A stretch of 32,755 nucleotides of DNA. Origin: a bacterium. GTDB taxonomy: Bacteria > Planctomycetota > UBA1135 > GCA-002686595. The notes beneath the pieces are model-generated. The model made no database searches and was not told the origin of the DNA. It worked only from the letters and a program-made list of their open reading frames with translations. The position numbers and the translations under genes are program-made. Numbering within the stretch: the stretch's first letter is position 1; each line of letters starts with the position of its first letter. The stretch covers positions 1 through 32,755 of the forward strand of contig JAAELL010000296.1 of assembly GCA_024226735.1 (NCBI GenBank). The letters are read 5' to 3'. Positions 7,966 to 15,712 of this stretch are shown here, one piece after another.

Positions 7966-9692
7966 TCAGCGAGCGTCAGCAGCGCGTAGGAGGTCGCGAG
8001 CACGGGATTGCCTTCCCACCAGCGCGGCGCGTTCACGTTGACCCACGAGCCGTCGATCTTGCTCTGCATCGACAGAATGCGGCCGGCGAGCTGCGTGCGC
8101 CAGGCGTGTTGGGCGCCCGCGCCGTCGGTGATGACATCCGCGCCGAACACGTTCAGCGCGCGCGCCATCGAGTGGAAGTAGTAGTACAGCCCCTGGTACG
8201 CGGCCGTCGGGTCGGGCGAGTGCTCCATGCCCGGGTTGATGTCGAGCGTGTAGTTCTCCTGCAGCCACTTCCAGCATGCCTCGACGCGCGGGTCGTCCTT
8301 CTTCAGGCCGGCGAAGACGAAGCTCTTGAGGAGTGCGTAGGTCATCGACCCGTACGAGCGCGGGATCTTCTTGCCGCCCTCGAGCTCGACGTAGCCGGCC
8401 TTGGAGTTGCCAGGGTAGTACGCCGCTCCCCCGTCCTCGCCGGAGACGATGACGACGTCGCCGTCGGCGACCTCGGTGTCGTTCGATTCGGAGCGGTTCT
8501 GACAGCGCTCGAGGAACTTGACCGCGCGCTTGTAGGCGGTGTGGTCCTCGTCGAGCCCGGACGCGGACAGCGCCTCGAGCGCCATCTGCAGGTTCGAGAG
8601 GTCGGGACGCTCGTCGCCCCCGTAGCCGATGCCGCCGTAGTAGGCGTCGCCCTCGGAGTAGCCTTCGCCTTCGTCGCTCTGCAGGTTCACGAGGAACGCC
8701 TGCGCGCGCTCGATCACCTCGCGCCAGCGGGCGTCGCCCGAGCGCACGAAGGCCAGGATCGCGGCCGACGTCACGTAGTTCGGAACGCGGCCCTGGTGGA
8801 TCGAGCCATCCTTCTTCTGTAGGCCGGCGAGCCAGACAAGGCCTTGGTCGCATGCGGACTGCAGCGCCTCGGGCCGCGGCTGCGGGCCGGACAAGAGGGC
8901 GCCCAGCACCATGGCGGTGAGGCCGGCGTCGGCTTGTCCCGGCGCACCCCAGCGGCCCGGTTCGACCTGAGACTTCAGGAGGAAGTTCATGCCGCGCGTG
9001 CGCGCGCGGTCGACCTCCTCCTTCTTCGCGTCCGAGAAGCCGGGCAGCGGCTTCGAGCCGATCGGAATCGCCTTCTCCTTCGTGAGCAGCTTGCGGTATT
9101 TCGAGAGCTCGAGCACCGCGTGCGCAGTCGTGACGACGCGACCCGCAGCGCCGTCCCAATAGCCTTCGGGCTTGCGGCTCGCCAAGAGCTGCACCGTCCG
9201 CTTGCGCGCGCTCGTCTCTTCCTTGGCGAAGGTCGGCATGCCGACGTCGGGGTCGGACACGCCCTCGGTCGCCAGGCGCTTGAGCGCGGCGCCGAGCGCG
9301 TCGCGCGTCGTCTCGTCGAGGTGCACCGTCAGCGCCGCCGCGGCGACGCTCGTCGCCGCCAGGCGCTCCTTGCCGGTCGCCCCGTCGTCGGCGATCCAGC
9401 CGGCGCCGTCCTGGCGCCCGGTGAGGTAGTCGAGCGCCTTGGCGACCAGCGGCCCATCGCCGCGCCGGTACTTGCGAGGGCTCGCCGCGAGCGCGCGCAG
9501 GACCCACCCGGTCGACGCAACGCCGTCGCCGTACGCGCCGGTCTTGGCGTCCTGCACGGAGCGCAGCCAGCGGATCGACACGTCCACTTCCTCCTTGAGG
9601 TCGGGCAGTGCGTCGCCCTGCGCGGGGGCGAGGGGCGTGAGGCCCGAAAGGGCCAGCAGGAGGGACAGCGCGAGGAGGGCGGGCTTGTTCAT
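7950..9692 (-). CDS. Secreted prenyltransferase/squalene-cyclase-like alpha-toroid protein, 580 aa
   Basis: Starting at MNKPALLALSLL (9692) gives a clear signal peptide (about residues 1-24). The body consists of recurring helical-hairpin motifs: RWLRSVQDAKTGAYGDG, ALDYLTGRQDGAGW, GMNFLLKSQVEPGRWG, LVWLAGLQKKDGSIHQG and RILSMQSKIDGSWVN. These are QW-like repeats of the (alpha/alpha)6 toroid fold shared by squalene-hopene cyclases and protein prenyltransferases. Export and the lack of a DxDD motif argue against terpene cyclase activity. Planctomycetes encode many such secreted toroids of unknown function. It is followed with a 16-nt overlap by the small lipoprotein gene and preceded, 83 bp away, by the large regulatory-like-domain gene. 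Confidence 0.8.
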   Translation of the reverse strand: MNKPALLALSLLLALSGLTPLAPAQGDALPDLKEEVDVSIRWLRSVQDAKTGAYGDGVASTGWVLRALAASPRKYRRGDGPLVAKALDYLTGRQDGAGWIADDGATGKERLAATSVAAAALTVHLDETTRDALGAALKRLATEGVSDPDVGMPTFAKEETSARKRTVQLLASRKPEGYWDGAAGRVVTTAHAVLELSKYRKLLTKEKAIPIGSKPLPGFSDAKKEEVDRARTRGMNFLLKSQVEPGRWGAPGQADAGLTAMVLGALLSGPQPRPEALQSACDQGLVWLAGLQKKDGSIHQGRVPNYVTSAAILAFVRSGDARWREVIERAQAFLVNLQSDEGEGYSEGDAYYGGIGYGGDERPDLSNLQMALEALSASGLDEDHTAYKRAVKFLERCQNRSESNDTEVADGDVVIVSGEDGGAAYYPGNSKAGYVELEGGKKIPRSYGSMTYALLKSFVFAGLKKDDPRVEACWKWLQENYTLDINPGMEHSPDPTAAYQGLYYYFHSMARALNVFGADVITDGAGAQHAWRTQLAGRILSMQSKIDGSWVNVNAPRWWEGNPVLATSYALLTLAECRAQ

Positions 9693-9775
9693 GGGCGTTT
9701 CGTTCCGGGCGGCGGACAGCATTAACGTGCGAGACGTGCCGGAGTTCAACCGCTCGAGCCGTACTCGTGGGGTCC

Positions 9776-12031
9776 TCAGGGCCCCGGAACCAGCCATACG
9801 ACCGTGTGCAGCGTGCTGGTGGAGAGCTTACTCGCTTCGAACGCGGAGCCGGGGGCGAGCTTCCACCCCGTGTGGACCACTTCGAGGCGGGCCGGCTTGG
9901 ACGGGCGCGCGAGCAGGACGATCCCGTCGGCGTCGCTCGTGCCGGCGAGCTCGCCGTCGGCGAAGACGTGCGCCCCCGCCACGGGCGGCGTGTACATGGG
10001 GCGCAGCAGGCGATCGGGCGAGTCGCCCTCCGTGTCGTCGCGTGTCCGCCCGTCGAGTACCAAGAGCTCCAGTCCCCAGCCGGGCTCGAGGCTCACCTCC
10101 AGCACGAGCTGATCGCCGTCCTCGTGGGCGGCCGTGAGGTCGCCGAGGGTCGGGCAGTAGCCGTCGGCGGAGATCGTCCACCCGAGCGGGGCGTCGCGTG
10201 GAACGCGGCCGACGGTTTCGCCGGAGCGGACCGTGCGGCTATCGGGGAAGCGCCAACGCGGTCCACGAAACGCGATGTGCAGGCTCTCGATGGGCTCGCC
10301 GTTCTGGGCATCGGTGGCGCGCACGACGAGCTCGAGCTTGTCGACGTCGTCGGCGAGCACGAACGCGAGGTCCTCCGCCGGCGCGCTGGTCTCGACGTGC
10401 GCGGGCAGCAACGTGTAGCCGTCGAGGGACGTGGGCGTGACGCGGTAGCGACCGACGGGGACGTCCGCGAAGTCGAAACGCGAGGTGGCGTCCTGGCCGA
10501 AGCGGCGGCCGACGACGGGGATGCGCGACAGCGGACGGTTGGGGGTGTTCGTCCACAGGGTGCGCAGCACGTCGCCTCCGTCGATCGACTCGAGCACGAC
10601 GACGACGTTCAGCACCTGCGTGTTCCCGCGGCTCGTGATGGTCCCAGCGATGCTGCCCGCGACGCTGCGCTGGGCTGCGACGAGGCGCCCGAGGTCACGC
10701 TCTCCACCGGACAGCTCGATGGTCTCGAGCGTCGATTCGCCGTAGGGCGGCTTGAGCCGCAGGTGGTAGCTGCCGAGCTGCAGGCCGCGGATGGCGAACT
10801 GTCCCTCACCGTCGGTCGTCGCGCTCTTCCAGCCCTCGGGGTCGCGCGGCGCGGCGCCCGAGGTGCGCGGGGCGAGCCCGACGACGACGTCCTCGAGCTC
10901 GCGGCCATCCTGGTCGACGACCGTACCCTTCACCGCGGCGAGCGCGCTGACCTGGACCGTGACGTCCTGTTCGGCCGCGAGCGGCCAAGCGAGCAGCGTG
11001 CTCCCCGACCAGGTGCCCTCGCTGTCCTCGACCGCCAGCAGCGCCGTGCGCTCGGGATCATTCGATCCCCAGTGGCGCCGCCACTGCACGACGAGGCCCG
11101 CCCCGTCGTCGCGCGCCGGCGCCGTGGGCCACTCGCGCAGGACCTCGCCGTCGAGTCCCTTGCGCTCGACGATGCGCGCCTTCCACTCGTGCGCATCGGG
11201 CTGGGGCGGACCGCTGACGCGCAGGCGCAGGCGCGGTCCGAGGTGGGCGCGCAGCTCGAGATCCCCTGGCGCGCTCGCGTCGTGCTCGACCGGGCGCGGC
11301 GTGTACTCGAGGCGGCGGCCGTCGGGGCCGACCATGGGCGGGTTGAACCGGAAGCTCGGGAACTTCTTGCTCGTCTGGAAGTAGCCGTCGGCGTCGGTCT
11401 CGACCGTCTCCGAGGCGAAGCGCGCGGTGAGCTCGATCCGCACCCCCGCGAGCGGAGTGCCGAGGCTCGCCTCGACCACCCGGCCGTGGATGTGCGCCAG
11501 GGGCGTGACGGGGCAGCGGACCGTGATCTCACCCTCGAAAGCAGCGGCGGCCGCGACCCGGGTCGAGGCCGGCTCCAGCGGCTGGTCGCGGGGTGGGCGG
11601 GCGAGGATCCACAGACCCTGCTTCGGCACGAAGGCGAGCCGCACCGCGCAGAGCCCGGTCGCGTCGGCCTCGCCCCTGCCGAGCAGCTCGTCTTCCGCGC
11701 CCTTCACGATCACCCGCGCGCCCGGGATCGGGGCGCCGCCGGCCTGAGCGACGACCCGTACGCGCACTGTCCCGGCGCCCTGGTCCGCGCTCGATTCCGA
11801 ACCCGCGTTCACCCGCTGGGCGGGGGCGGGCTCGTCCGTGCCTGCCTCCGCTGGGATCGGCTCGAGGGGCGAGGCCCCCGGTTCGCCGGGTGACGCGCCG
11901 GGGTGCGCGCCCGGGGGGGCGCCGCTGGCGGCCGGTTCGAGGCCTGATGGGCCCATCGAGCCCCAGAAGAGGGCTGCTCCGCAGGCGAGCACGGCGACGG
12001 AGAGGGCGAGGGCAGTCGGGGCAACGCGCAT
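9776..12031 (-). CDS. Membrane-anchored protein with carboxypeptidase-regulatory-like domains, 751 aa
   Basis: The ATG at 12031 gives an N-terminal membrane anchor or signal (about residues 4-25), followed by a Pro/Ala/Gly-rich linker to about residue 80. Several transthyretin-like (CarboxypepD_reg) modules follow. Examples are GTVRVRVVAQAGGAPIPGAR, HIHGRVVEASLGTPLAGVRI, VKGTVVDQDGRELEDVVVGL and a last one with PPVAGAHVFADGELAGTSD. Such beta-sandwich repeats usually serve in cell-surface display or binding. No peptidase domain is present. An in-frame TTG lies 12 nt upstream, but the ATG is preferred. It is probably the first gene of the minus-strand run 12031-7453, divergent from the DUF2064 gene. 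Confidence 0.8.
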   Translation of the reverse strand: MRVAPTALALSVAVLACGAALFWGSMGPSGLEPAASGAPPGAHPGASPGEPGASPLEPIPAEAGTDEPAPAQRVNAGSESSADQGAGTVRVRVVAQAGGAPIPGARVIVKGAEDELLGRGEADATGLCAVRLAFVPKQGLWILARPPRDQPLEPASTRVAAAAAFEGEITVRCPVTPLAHIHGRVVEASLGTPLAGVRIELTARFASETVETDADGYFQTSKKFPSFRFNPPMVGPDGRRLEYTPRPVEHDASAPGDLELRAHLGPRLRLRVSGPPQPDAHEWKARIVERKGLDGEVLREWPTAPARDDGAGLVVQWRRHWGSNDPERTALLAVEDSEGTWSGSTLLAWPLAAEQDVTVQVSALAAVKGTVVDQDGRELEDVVVGLAPRTSGAAPRDPEGWKSATTDGEGQFAIRGLQLGSYHLRLKPPYGESTLETIELSGGERDLGRLVAAQRSVAGSIAGTITSRGNTQVLNVVVVLESIDGGDVLRTLWTNTPNRPLSRIPVVGRRFGQDATSRFDFADVPVGRYRVTPTSLDGYTLLPAHVETSAPAEDLAFVLADDVDKLELVVRATDAQNGEPIESLHIAFRGPRWRFPDSRTVRSGETVGRVPRDAPLGWTISADGYCPTLGDLTAAHEDGDQLVLEVSLEPGWGLELLVLDGRTRDDTEGDSPDRLLRPMYTPPVAGAHVFADGELAGTSDADGIVLLARPSKPARLEVVHTGWKLAPGSAFEASKLSTSTLHTVVWLVPGP

Positions 12032-12154
12032 GGCTTGCGTCAACTATGGGCAAACGGGAAACCTGGGGAAAACTCGGTCATCGAACCAGCGGGTTGCGTG
12101 CGTATCCTTGGGCGACTAGAGGGTACTTCCCTCTCCAGCCCACCGAATTCTCCC

Positions 12155-12973
12155 ATGGTTGCGCCGTCGACGAACACTCCTGATCCGACCCCTGACGCCT
12201 CGTCCTCCGTCCGCGAGCCGAAGTCCGCTGCTGCTTCCGCTGCTGCTGCGTCCGCTGCCGGCGCCTCCGGTGCCGGGCCGGTGCGGAGTCGCTGCCAGCG
12301 GACCGCGGTCTTCGTCAAGCGCCCGGATCCGGGAGCGGTCAAGACGCGCCTCGCGCCGGCGATCGGGGAGGCCCAGGCCGCCCGTTTGCAGAACGCGATG
12401 CTCGAGGATGCAGTCCGTATCCACGGGAGCCGCTCCGGTTTCGAGCTTGTCGTCGCCCCGCCGGGATCGGGACCGTGGTTCGAGGAGCATTTCGCGGGCA
12501 CGCGCGTCTGCGAGCAGCGCGGGGAGGGGCTCGGTGAGCGGCTCGCGAATTGGTTCGCGGAGCAAGCGGATGCTCCGGGCTCGTCCGTCGTCATCGGCGC
12601 CGACTGCCCGAGCCTCGCGCCCGCGGTGATCGACGCGGCGCACGAGCGAATCGGGGAAGGCGTGGACGTCGTGCTCGCACCGGACGGCGGGGGCGGGTAC
12701 GCGCTCGTCGGACTCGCGCGCCCGGTGCCGGAGCTCTTCACGCAGGTCACGATGTCGGCGCCCGACATGCTGCCTGCGACGATCGACCTCGCCACGTCGC
12801 TCGGCCTCTCGATCGAGCTCTTGCCCGTGCAGCTGGACGTCGACACCGAGGCCGACCTGCGTCGTCTGCGGCGTCAGCTCAACACGCTGCTGGAATCGGT
12901 CGGCCCTGGCCGCGACTTCCCGGCACGTACGCACGCCGTGCTGCTCGAGATCGCCGAGAGCTGTCCAGCCTAG
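12155..12973 (+). CDS. DUF2064 / TIGR04282-type glycosyltransferase-like protein, 272 aa
   Basis: After a 45-residue Ala/Ser/Pro-rich leader, the sequence shows FVKRPDPGAVKTRLAPAIG, the nucleotide-binding start of this GT-A-like family. GADCPSLAP and DGGGGYALVGL, which shape the nucleotide-sugar pocket, follow. Members are annotated as arsenosugar-biosynthesis-associated glycosyltransferases, but many sit in unrelated contexts. Nothing here (no arsM) supports arsenic metabolism. The stop codon TAG is part of the CTAG border of repeat copy A2. The low-complexity N-terminal leader is not typical of the family, so a start nearer the domain is possible. Confidence 0.8.
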   Translation: MVAPSTNTPDPTPDASSSVREPKSAAASAAAASAAGASGAGPVRSRCQRTAVFVKRPDPGAVKTRLAPAIGEAQAARLQNAMLEDAVRIHGSRSGFELVVAPPGSGPWFEEHFAGTRVCEQRGEGLGERLANWFAEQADAPGSSVVIGADCPSLAPAVIDAAHERIGEGVDVVLAPDGGGGYALVGLARPVPELFTQVTMSAPDMLPATIDLATSLGLSIELLPVQLDVDTEADLRRLRRQLNTLLESVGPGRDFPARTHAVLLEIAESCPA

Positions 12974-13153
12974 TGGTGTGATGCAGACATTCGCAGTCGT
13001 ATCCCGGCCCGCATGCACGCGCCACGGCGTTGCGGCTCCTGCGACCAATCCCAGTATCACCGTATTGGCAGCGAAGTTGAGTCGTCGCCGCGCCTTGTGG
13101 CACGCACACGCGAACTCGGGATAAGACCGCAACTGTCTGCATCACACCACTAG
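12970..13153 (+). repeat. Type A palindromic repeat element, copy A2 (184 bp, full length)
   Basis: It is bounded by CTAGTGGTGTGATGCAGAC on the left and its exact inverse on the right. This is the longest copy and serves as the reference for the family. It differs from A1 by 20 extra central bases (including CCCAGTATCACCGTATTGG) and by small changes in the left arm. It exactly fills the gap between two plus-strand genes. Its first four bases contain the upstream stop codon, and the downstream ATG starts one base after its end. Confidence 0.93.
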
Positions 13154-13154
13154 T

Positions 13155-13817
13155 ATGGCCGAGCACACGTTTGTCCCGCTCGACTTCGAGCGGTTGACCG
13201 AGGAGCAGATGATCGCGCGCGCGCAGAGCTTCCGCGAGGAGCTCGCGCGCCGCCGCAGTGTCCGCCACTTCAGCGACGAGCCCGTCCCGCGCGAGGTGCT
13301 CGAGGAGTGCGTGTGCGCGGCGGGTTCCGCGCCTTCGGGCGCGCACAAGCAGCCCTGGACTTTCATTGTCATTACGGACGCCCAAGTCCAGAGATCGATC
13401 CGCGAGGCGGCCGAGGAAGAGGAGCGGCGCAACTACGGCGGCCGGATGAACGATGAGTGGCTGCGCGACCTCGCGCCGCTCGGGACCGATGCGAGCAAGC
13501 CGTTCCTGGAGATCGCACCGGCGCTGATCGTGATGACGCGCCACGCCTGGGAGGAGAAGGACGGCGAGCGCCGGCAGAACTACTACACGCAGGAGTCGGT
13601 CGGGATCGCGGCGGGCTTCTTGCTGGCGGCCCTGCACCATGCGGGGCTCGCGACGTTGACGCACACGCCGAGCCCGATGGGGTTCCTGCAGCGGATCCTG
13701 GGGCGGCCGGCGCACGAGAAGCCATTCTTGCTGATTCCAGTGGGGTACCCGGTGGAGGGGTGCGAGGTGCCGGACCTGGAGCGGAAGGCGCTCGAAGAGA
13801 TCCTCGTTTGGGCCTGA
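13155..13817 (+). CDS. Nitroreductase-family flavoprotein, 220 aa
   Basis: The sequence has the family landmarks ARRRSVRHFSDEPVPREVLE, AGSAPSGAHKQPWTFIVI, LGTDASKPFLEIAPALIVM and a C-terminal EKPFLLIPVGYP. They identify an FMN-dependent oxidoreductase of the nitroreductase superfamily, branch related to iodotyrosine deiodinase-like BluB/NfnB proteins. The N-terminal VPLDFERLTEEQMIARA is conserved in this branch and supports the ATG at 13155. An internal ATG at 13209 preceded by GAGGAG would cut into this conserved part. The start codon directly abuts repeat copy A2, so no independent leader or Shine-Dalgarno exists. Natural substrate unknown. Confidence 0.85.
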   Translation: MAEHTFVPLDFERLTEEQMIARAQSFREELARRRSVRHFSDEPVPREVLEECVCAAGSAPSGAHKQPWTFIVITDAQVQRSIREAAEEEERRNYGGRMNDEWLRDLAPLGTDASKPFLEIAPALIVMTRHAWEEKDGERRQNYYTQESVGIAAGFLLAALHHAGLATLTHTPSPMGFLQRILGRPAHEKPFLLIPVGYPVEGCEVPDLERKALEEILVWA

Positions 13818-13998
13818 GCGAGGCCTTCACCGTTGCCCGTTCGAGGGCGAAACTCCAGCCCTATCGGCTCTCGTGAATGTCGTTGCGCACGGCGACGCCG
13901 ACCAACCAGGAGCCGCCCGCCATCATGCACCAACCCATGAAGTTGGTGGCTGGGTACAGAATGGCCTCGCCGGGCTCGGCGGCGGCGCACAAGCCCCC

Positions 13999-14006
13999 CA
14001 AGAGGA
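13999..14006 (+). repeat. Target-site duplication, left copy
   Basis: CAAGAGGA here is repeated at 14163-14170, directly flanking the palindromic insertion on both sides. Confidence 0.8.
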
Positions 14007-14162
14007 GGCTCTCCTGCACCTTCAGTGGGTGGATCTGGGCCTGAGGCCGCTGGGCCCCGGGCAGCCCCAACAGCGCTCCGAGGGGTGGACATGGCTTGGG
14101 GGGGCGGGCCCATTGGCGGGGGGGCGGACCATCCCTGCACCCACTGAAGGTGCAGGAGAGCC
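14007..14162. mobile_element. MITE-like palindromic insertion, 156 bp, 25-bp perfect inverted ends
   Basis: GGCTCTCCTGCACC... at 14007-14031 is the perfect reverse complement of 14138-14162 over 25 bp. About 106 bp of GC-rich, non-coding sequence lies between. An 8-bp direct repeat, CAAGAGGA, flanks the unit. Its length, lack of any ORF and clean duplication are those of a miniature inverted-repeat element moved by a transposase encoded elsewhere. An 8-bp duplication is seen in several IS families (for example IS66 and IS1595), so the family is not decided. It is unrelated in sequence to the CTAG-bordered repeats. Confidence 0.85.
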
Positions 14163-14170
14163 CAAGAGGA
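14163..14170 (+). repeat. Target-site duplication, right copy
   Basis: CAAGAGGA, identical to 13999-14006. The next two bases inward also agree if the element is drawn two bases shorter (10-bp duplication). The 8-bp reading makes the element symmetric. Confidence 0.8.
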
Positions 14171-14206
14171 TGGCGAGGATCCCGGAGATGAGTCTGCCGA
14201 GGGGGC

Positions 14207-14548
14207 TCATGACGTACCCGTGCCCGCGCTCTTTCCGTCCAACCGCACCGCCGTCCCGTACGCAACGACCTCCGCGGCCGCCCGTGCCACCTCACTGGTC
14301 GCGAAGCGGAAGCCGACGACTGCGTCCGCGCCGCGCGCGCGCGCCTCGGCGATCATTCGGTCCAAGGCCTGCTCGCGGGTCTCGGCGACGAGCTTGGTGT
14401 ACTCCTCCACCTCGCCGCCGACGAGGTTCTTCATCGCGGCACGGATGTCCTTGAACACGTGGCGCGACCGCACGGTCGTACCGCGTACGAGCCCGAGCGA
14501 GGACTCGATCGTTCGGCCCACCACCGTCTCGGTCGTCACGACGATCAT
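14207..14548 (-). CDS. ybjQ: YbjQ/UPF0145 family protein, 113 aa
   Basis: The protein matches the UPF0145/YbjQ family (PF01906) over its full length. It shows IVVTTETVVGRTIESSLGLV, VFKDIRAAMKNLVGGEVEEYTKL and ARGADAVVGFRFATSEV. Family members form pentameric beta-propeller-like rings of unknown role. Both ends overlap neighbours by ATGA: the upstream anti-sigma-like gene stop and the downstream small membrane protein start. It is therefore a translationally coupled member of an ECF operon. Coupling of YbjQ to an ECF sigma and a membrane regulator suggests a role in an envelope stress response, which is inference. Confidence 0.9.
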   Translation of the reverse strand: MIVVTTETVVGRTIESSLGLVRGTTVRSRHVFKDIRAAMKNLVGGEVEEYTKLVAETREQALDRMIAEARARGADAVVGFRFATSEVARAAAEVVAYGTAVRLDGKSAGTGTS

Positions 14549-14988
14549 CGTTCGACCTTCCTGTAGGGATCGTAGGGGAGCACGCGCAGGCGCGCGCGGA
14601 GGGTCATCAGGAGCAGGAGACCGAGGCCGAGAATCGCTCCCAGGGCGAACGTCTTGGGAAGGGTCTCGAGCTCGGAGTTCGCGATCCCGATCACCCCGGT
14701 GACGATGAGTCCGAGTACGGCGCCGGTGAAGAGCAACCAGCTGAGCCGTTCGCCGGCCTGGTGCGCGATGTCCTCACGCAGTCGATCCCACTCGTAGTCG
14801 GCGGGCTCGCGTGGAGCCATCTGGCGCGCGATGAGCTGCAACGCCAGGTACTCGCTCACCTCCCGTACGAGGCCGGGTTCGCTCGCGAGCCGCGCCTGAA
14901 ATCGGTCCAGCTCTTCGCCGCGCAGCTCGCCGTCAGCGAACGCCATGGCCAAGAGCTCGTCTCGGGTCGGTTCTCGTTCGGGCGGCAT
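14545..14988 (-). CDS. Anti-sigma-factor-like membrane protein, 147 aa
   Basis: The N-terminal half is acidic and helical (TRDELLAMAFADGELRGEEL, RFQARLASEPGLVREVSEYL), like the adaptor part of anti-sigma factors, in which a 'DGEL' turn is common. No His-Cys zinc motif is present. Two membrane helices follow (about 84-104 and 116-130), then a basic cytoplasmic tail ending RKVER. Position directly after an ECF sigma gene, with stop and start overlapping (TGATG; a GTG one codon earlier is also possible), supports a role in holding that sigma factor at the membrane. Direct homology to known anti-sigma families is weak, so the call rests largely on context. Confidence 0.65.
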   Translation of the reverse strand: MPPEREPTRDELLAMAFADGELRGEELDRFQARLASEPGLVREVSEYLALQLIARQMAPREPADYEWDRLREDIAHQAGERLSWLLFTGAVLGLIVTGVIGIANSELETLPKTFALGAILGLGLLLLMTLRARLRVLPYDPYRKVER

Positions 14989-15617
14989 CACCGCGCCCCT
15001 TTCGTCTTCGTTCCGTTGCTCGCCCCGTCACCGGAAGGGGCGGCTTGGTCCCGAAGCATCGGGCCGAGCGCCTTCTTCAACCGCCGGCGCGCATGGAAGA
15101 GGCGTGACATGACGGTGCCTTCCGGGATGCCGAGGGACACGGCGATCTCCCTGTAGGAGAGTTCCTTGAAATGGCGCAGAGCGAGGATTTCCCGATCTCG
15201 TGCCGAGAGCTGCTCCAGCGCACTCTGGAAGAGTCGACGTTCCTCCTCTGCTTCGATTCCGGCCGACGGGCCAGGAGAGGGATCGACGATTTCCCAGTCG
15301 AGTTCTTCCCCGTCCGCGCCGACGGCGGTGAGCGACTGACGCTTCACGCGGCGGTTCTTGCGCAAGAAGCTGAAGCACGTGTTGCGCAGGATGCGGTGGA
15401 ACCAGGGGAGGAACGGCTGCGAGGGGTTGTAGGTCGCGCGGGCGCTGAAGACCTTGAGGAAGGTCTCCTGGCACATCTCGAGCGCGTCCTCGCGTGATCC
15501 GACCAGCGAACGGGCGACCTGGAACGCTCGGCCGCGCAGGGTACGGGCGAGCTCTTCGAAGGCTTCGGGGTCGCCGGCCTGCACGGCCGACATGAGCTGG
15601 GTCGTCTCACAATGCAT
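14988..15617 (-). CDS. ECF-type RNA polymerase sigma factor, 209 aa
   Basis: Region 2 is clear (LMSAVQAGDPEAFEELAR, ALEMCQETFLKVFSARATY, PFLPWFHRILRNTCFSFLRK). So is region 4 (LEQLSARDREILALRHFKEL, SYREIAVSLGIPEGTVMSRL, FHARRRLKKAL). The PEGTVMSRL helix-turn-helix is typical of RpoE-like ECF sigmas. I start at MHCETTQ (15617). The frame stays open 96 nt further upstream, but those residues do not look like sigma factor. It is the first gene of a coupled operon with the anti-sigma-like protein, YbjQ and a now-interrupted small membrane protein, and probably drives its own operon. Confidence 0.92.
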   Translation of the reverse strand: MHCETTQLMSAVQAGDPEAFEELARTLRGRAFQVARSLVGSREDALEMCQETFLKVFSARATYNPSQPFLPWFHRILRNTCFSFLRKNRRVKRQSLTAVGADGEELDWEIVDPSPGPSAGIEAEEERRLFQSALEQLSARDREILALRHFKELSYREIAVSLGIPEGTVMSRLFHARRRLKKALGPMLRDQAAPSGDGASNGTKTKGAR

Positions 15618-15712
15618 CTGGACGTCCCCATACTCCTGTTCGGGAGCGGCATTCACGGGCAATTGACGCTTTTCGGGGCGGTCCTCACTGCTATTCCCTA
15701 CGCCGGGTGCCA

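Larger units (their letters stand above)
13861..14210 (-). pseudogene. Small two-helix membrane protein gene interrupted by a palindromic insertion
   Basis: The 5' part (14210-14163) encodes MSPLGRLISGILAILL. The 3' part (13998-13861) encodes a sequence running from GGLCAAAEPGEAILYP to VAVRNDIHESR and a stop. Between them lies a 156-bp inverted-repeat element flanked by an 8-bp duplication. Deleting the element plus one duplicate rejoins the parts exactly in frame as a 61-residue protein with two hydrophobic helices (about 7-23 and 38-53). The start overlaps the ybjQ stop as ATGA, so it was the last gene of the ECF operon. As it stands the frame is broken. I do not recognise the family. Confidence 0.8.

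Noticed and set aside
9767..11893. A 708-codon plus-strand frame opposite the regulatory-like-domain gene
   Set aside because: The composition is typical of a GC-rich antisense shadow, and the minus-strand gene has a membrane anchor and repeated domains.
12996..13132. A recurring peptide (MRSYPEFACACHKARRR and a following NFAANTVILGLVAGA) read on the minus strand of the repeat copies
   Set aside because: It recurs only because the DNA repeats. Copy A1 breaks it with a 20-bp central deletion, the frame joins unrelated sequence beyond the element, and no stop or start is conserved.
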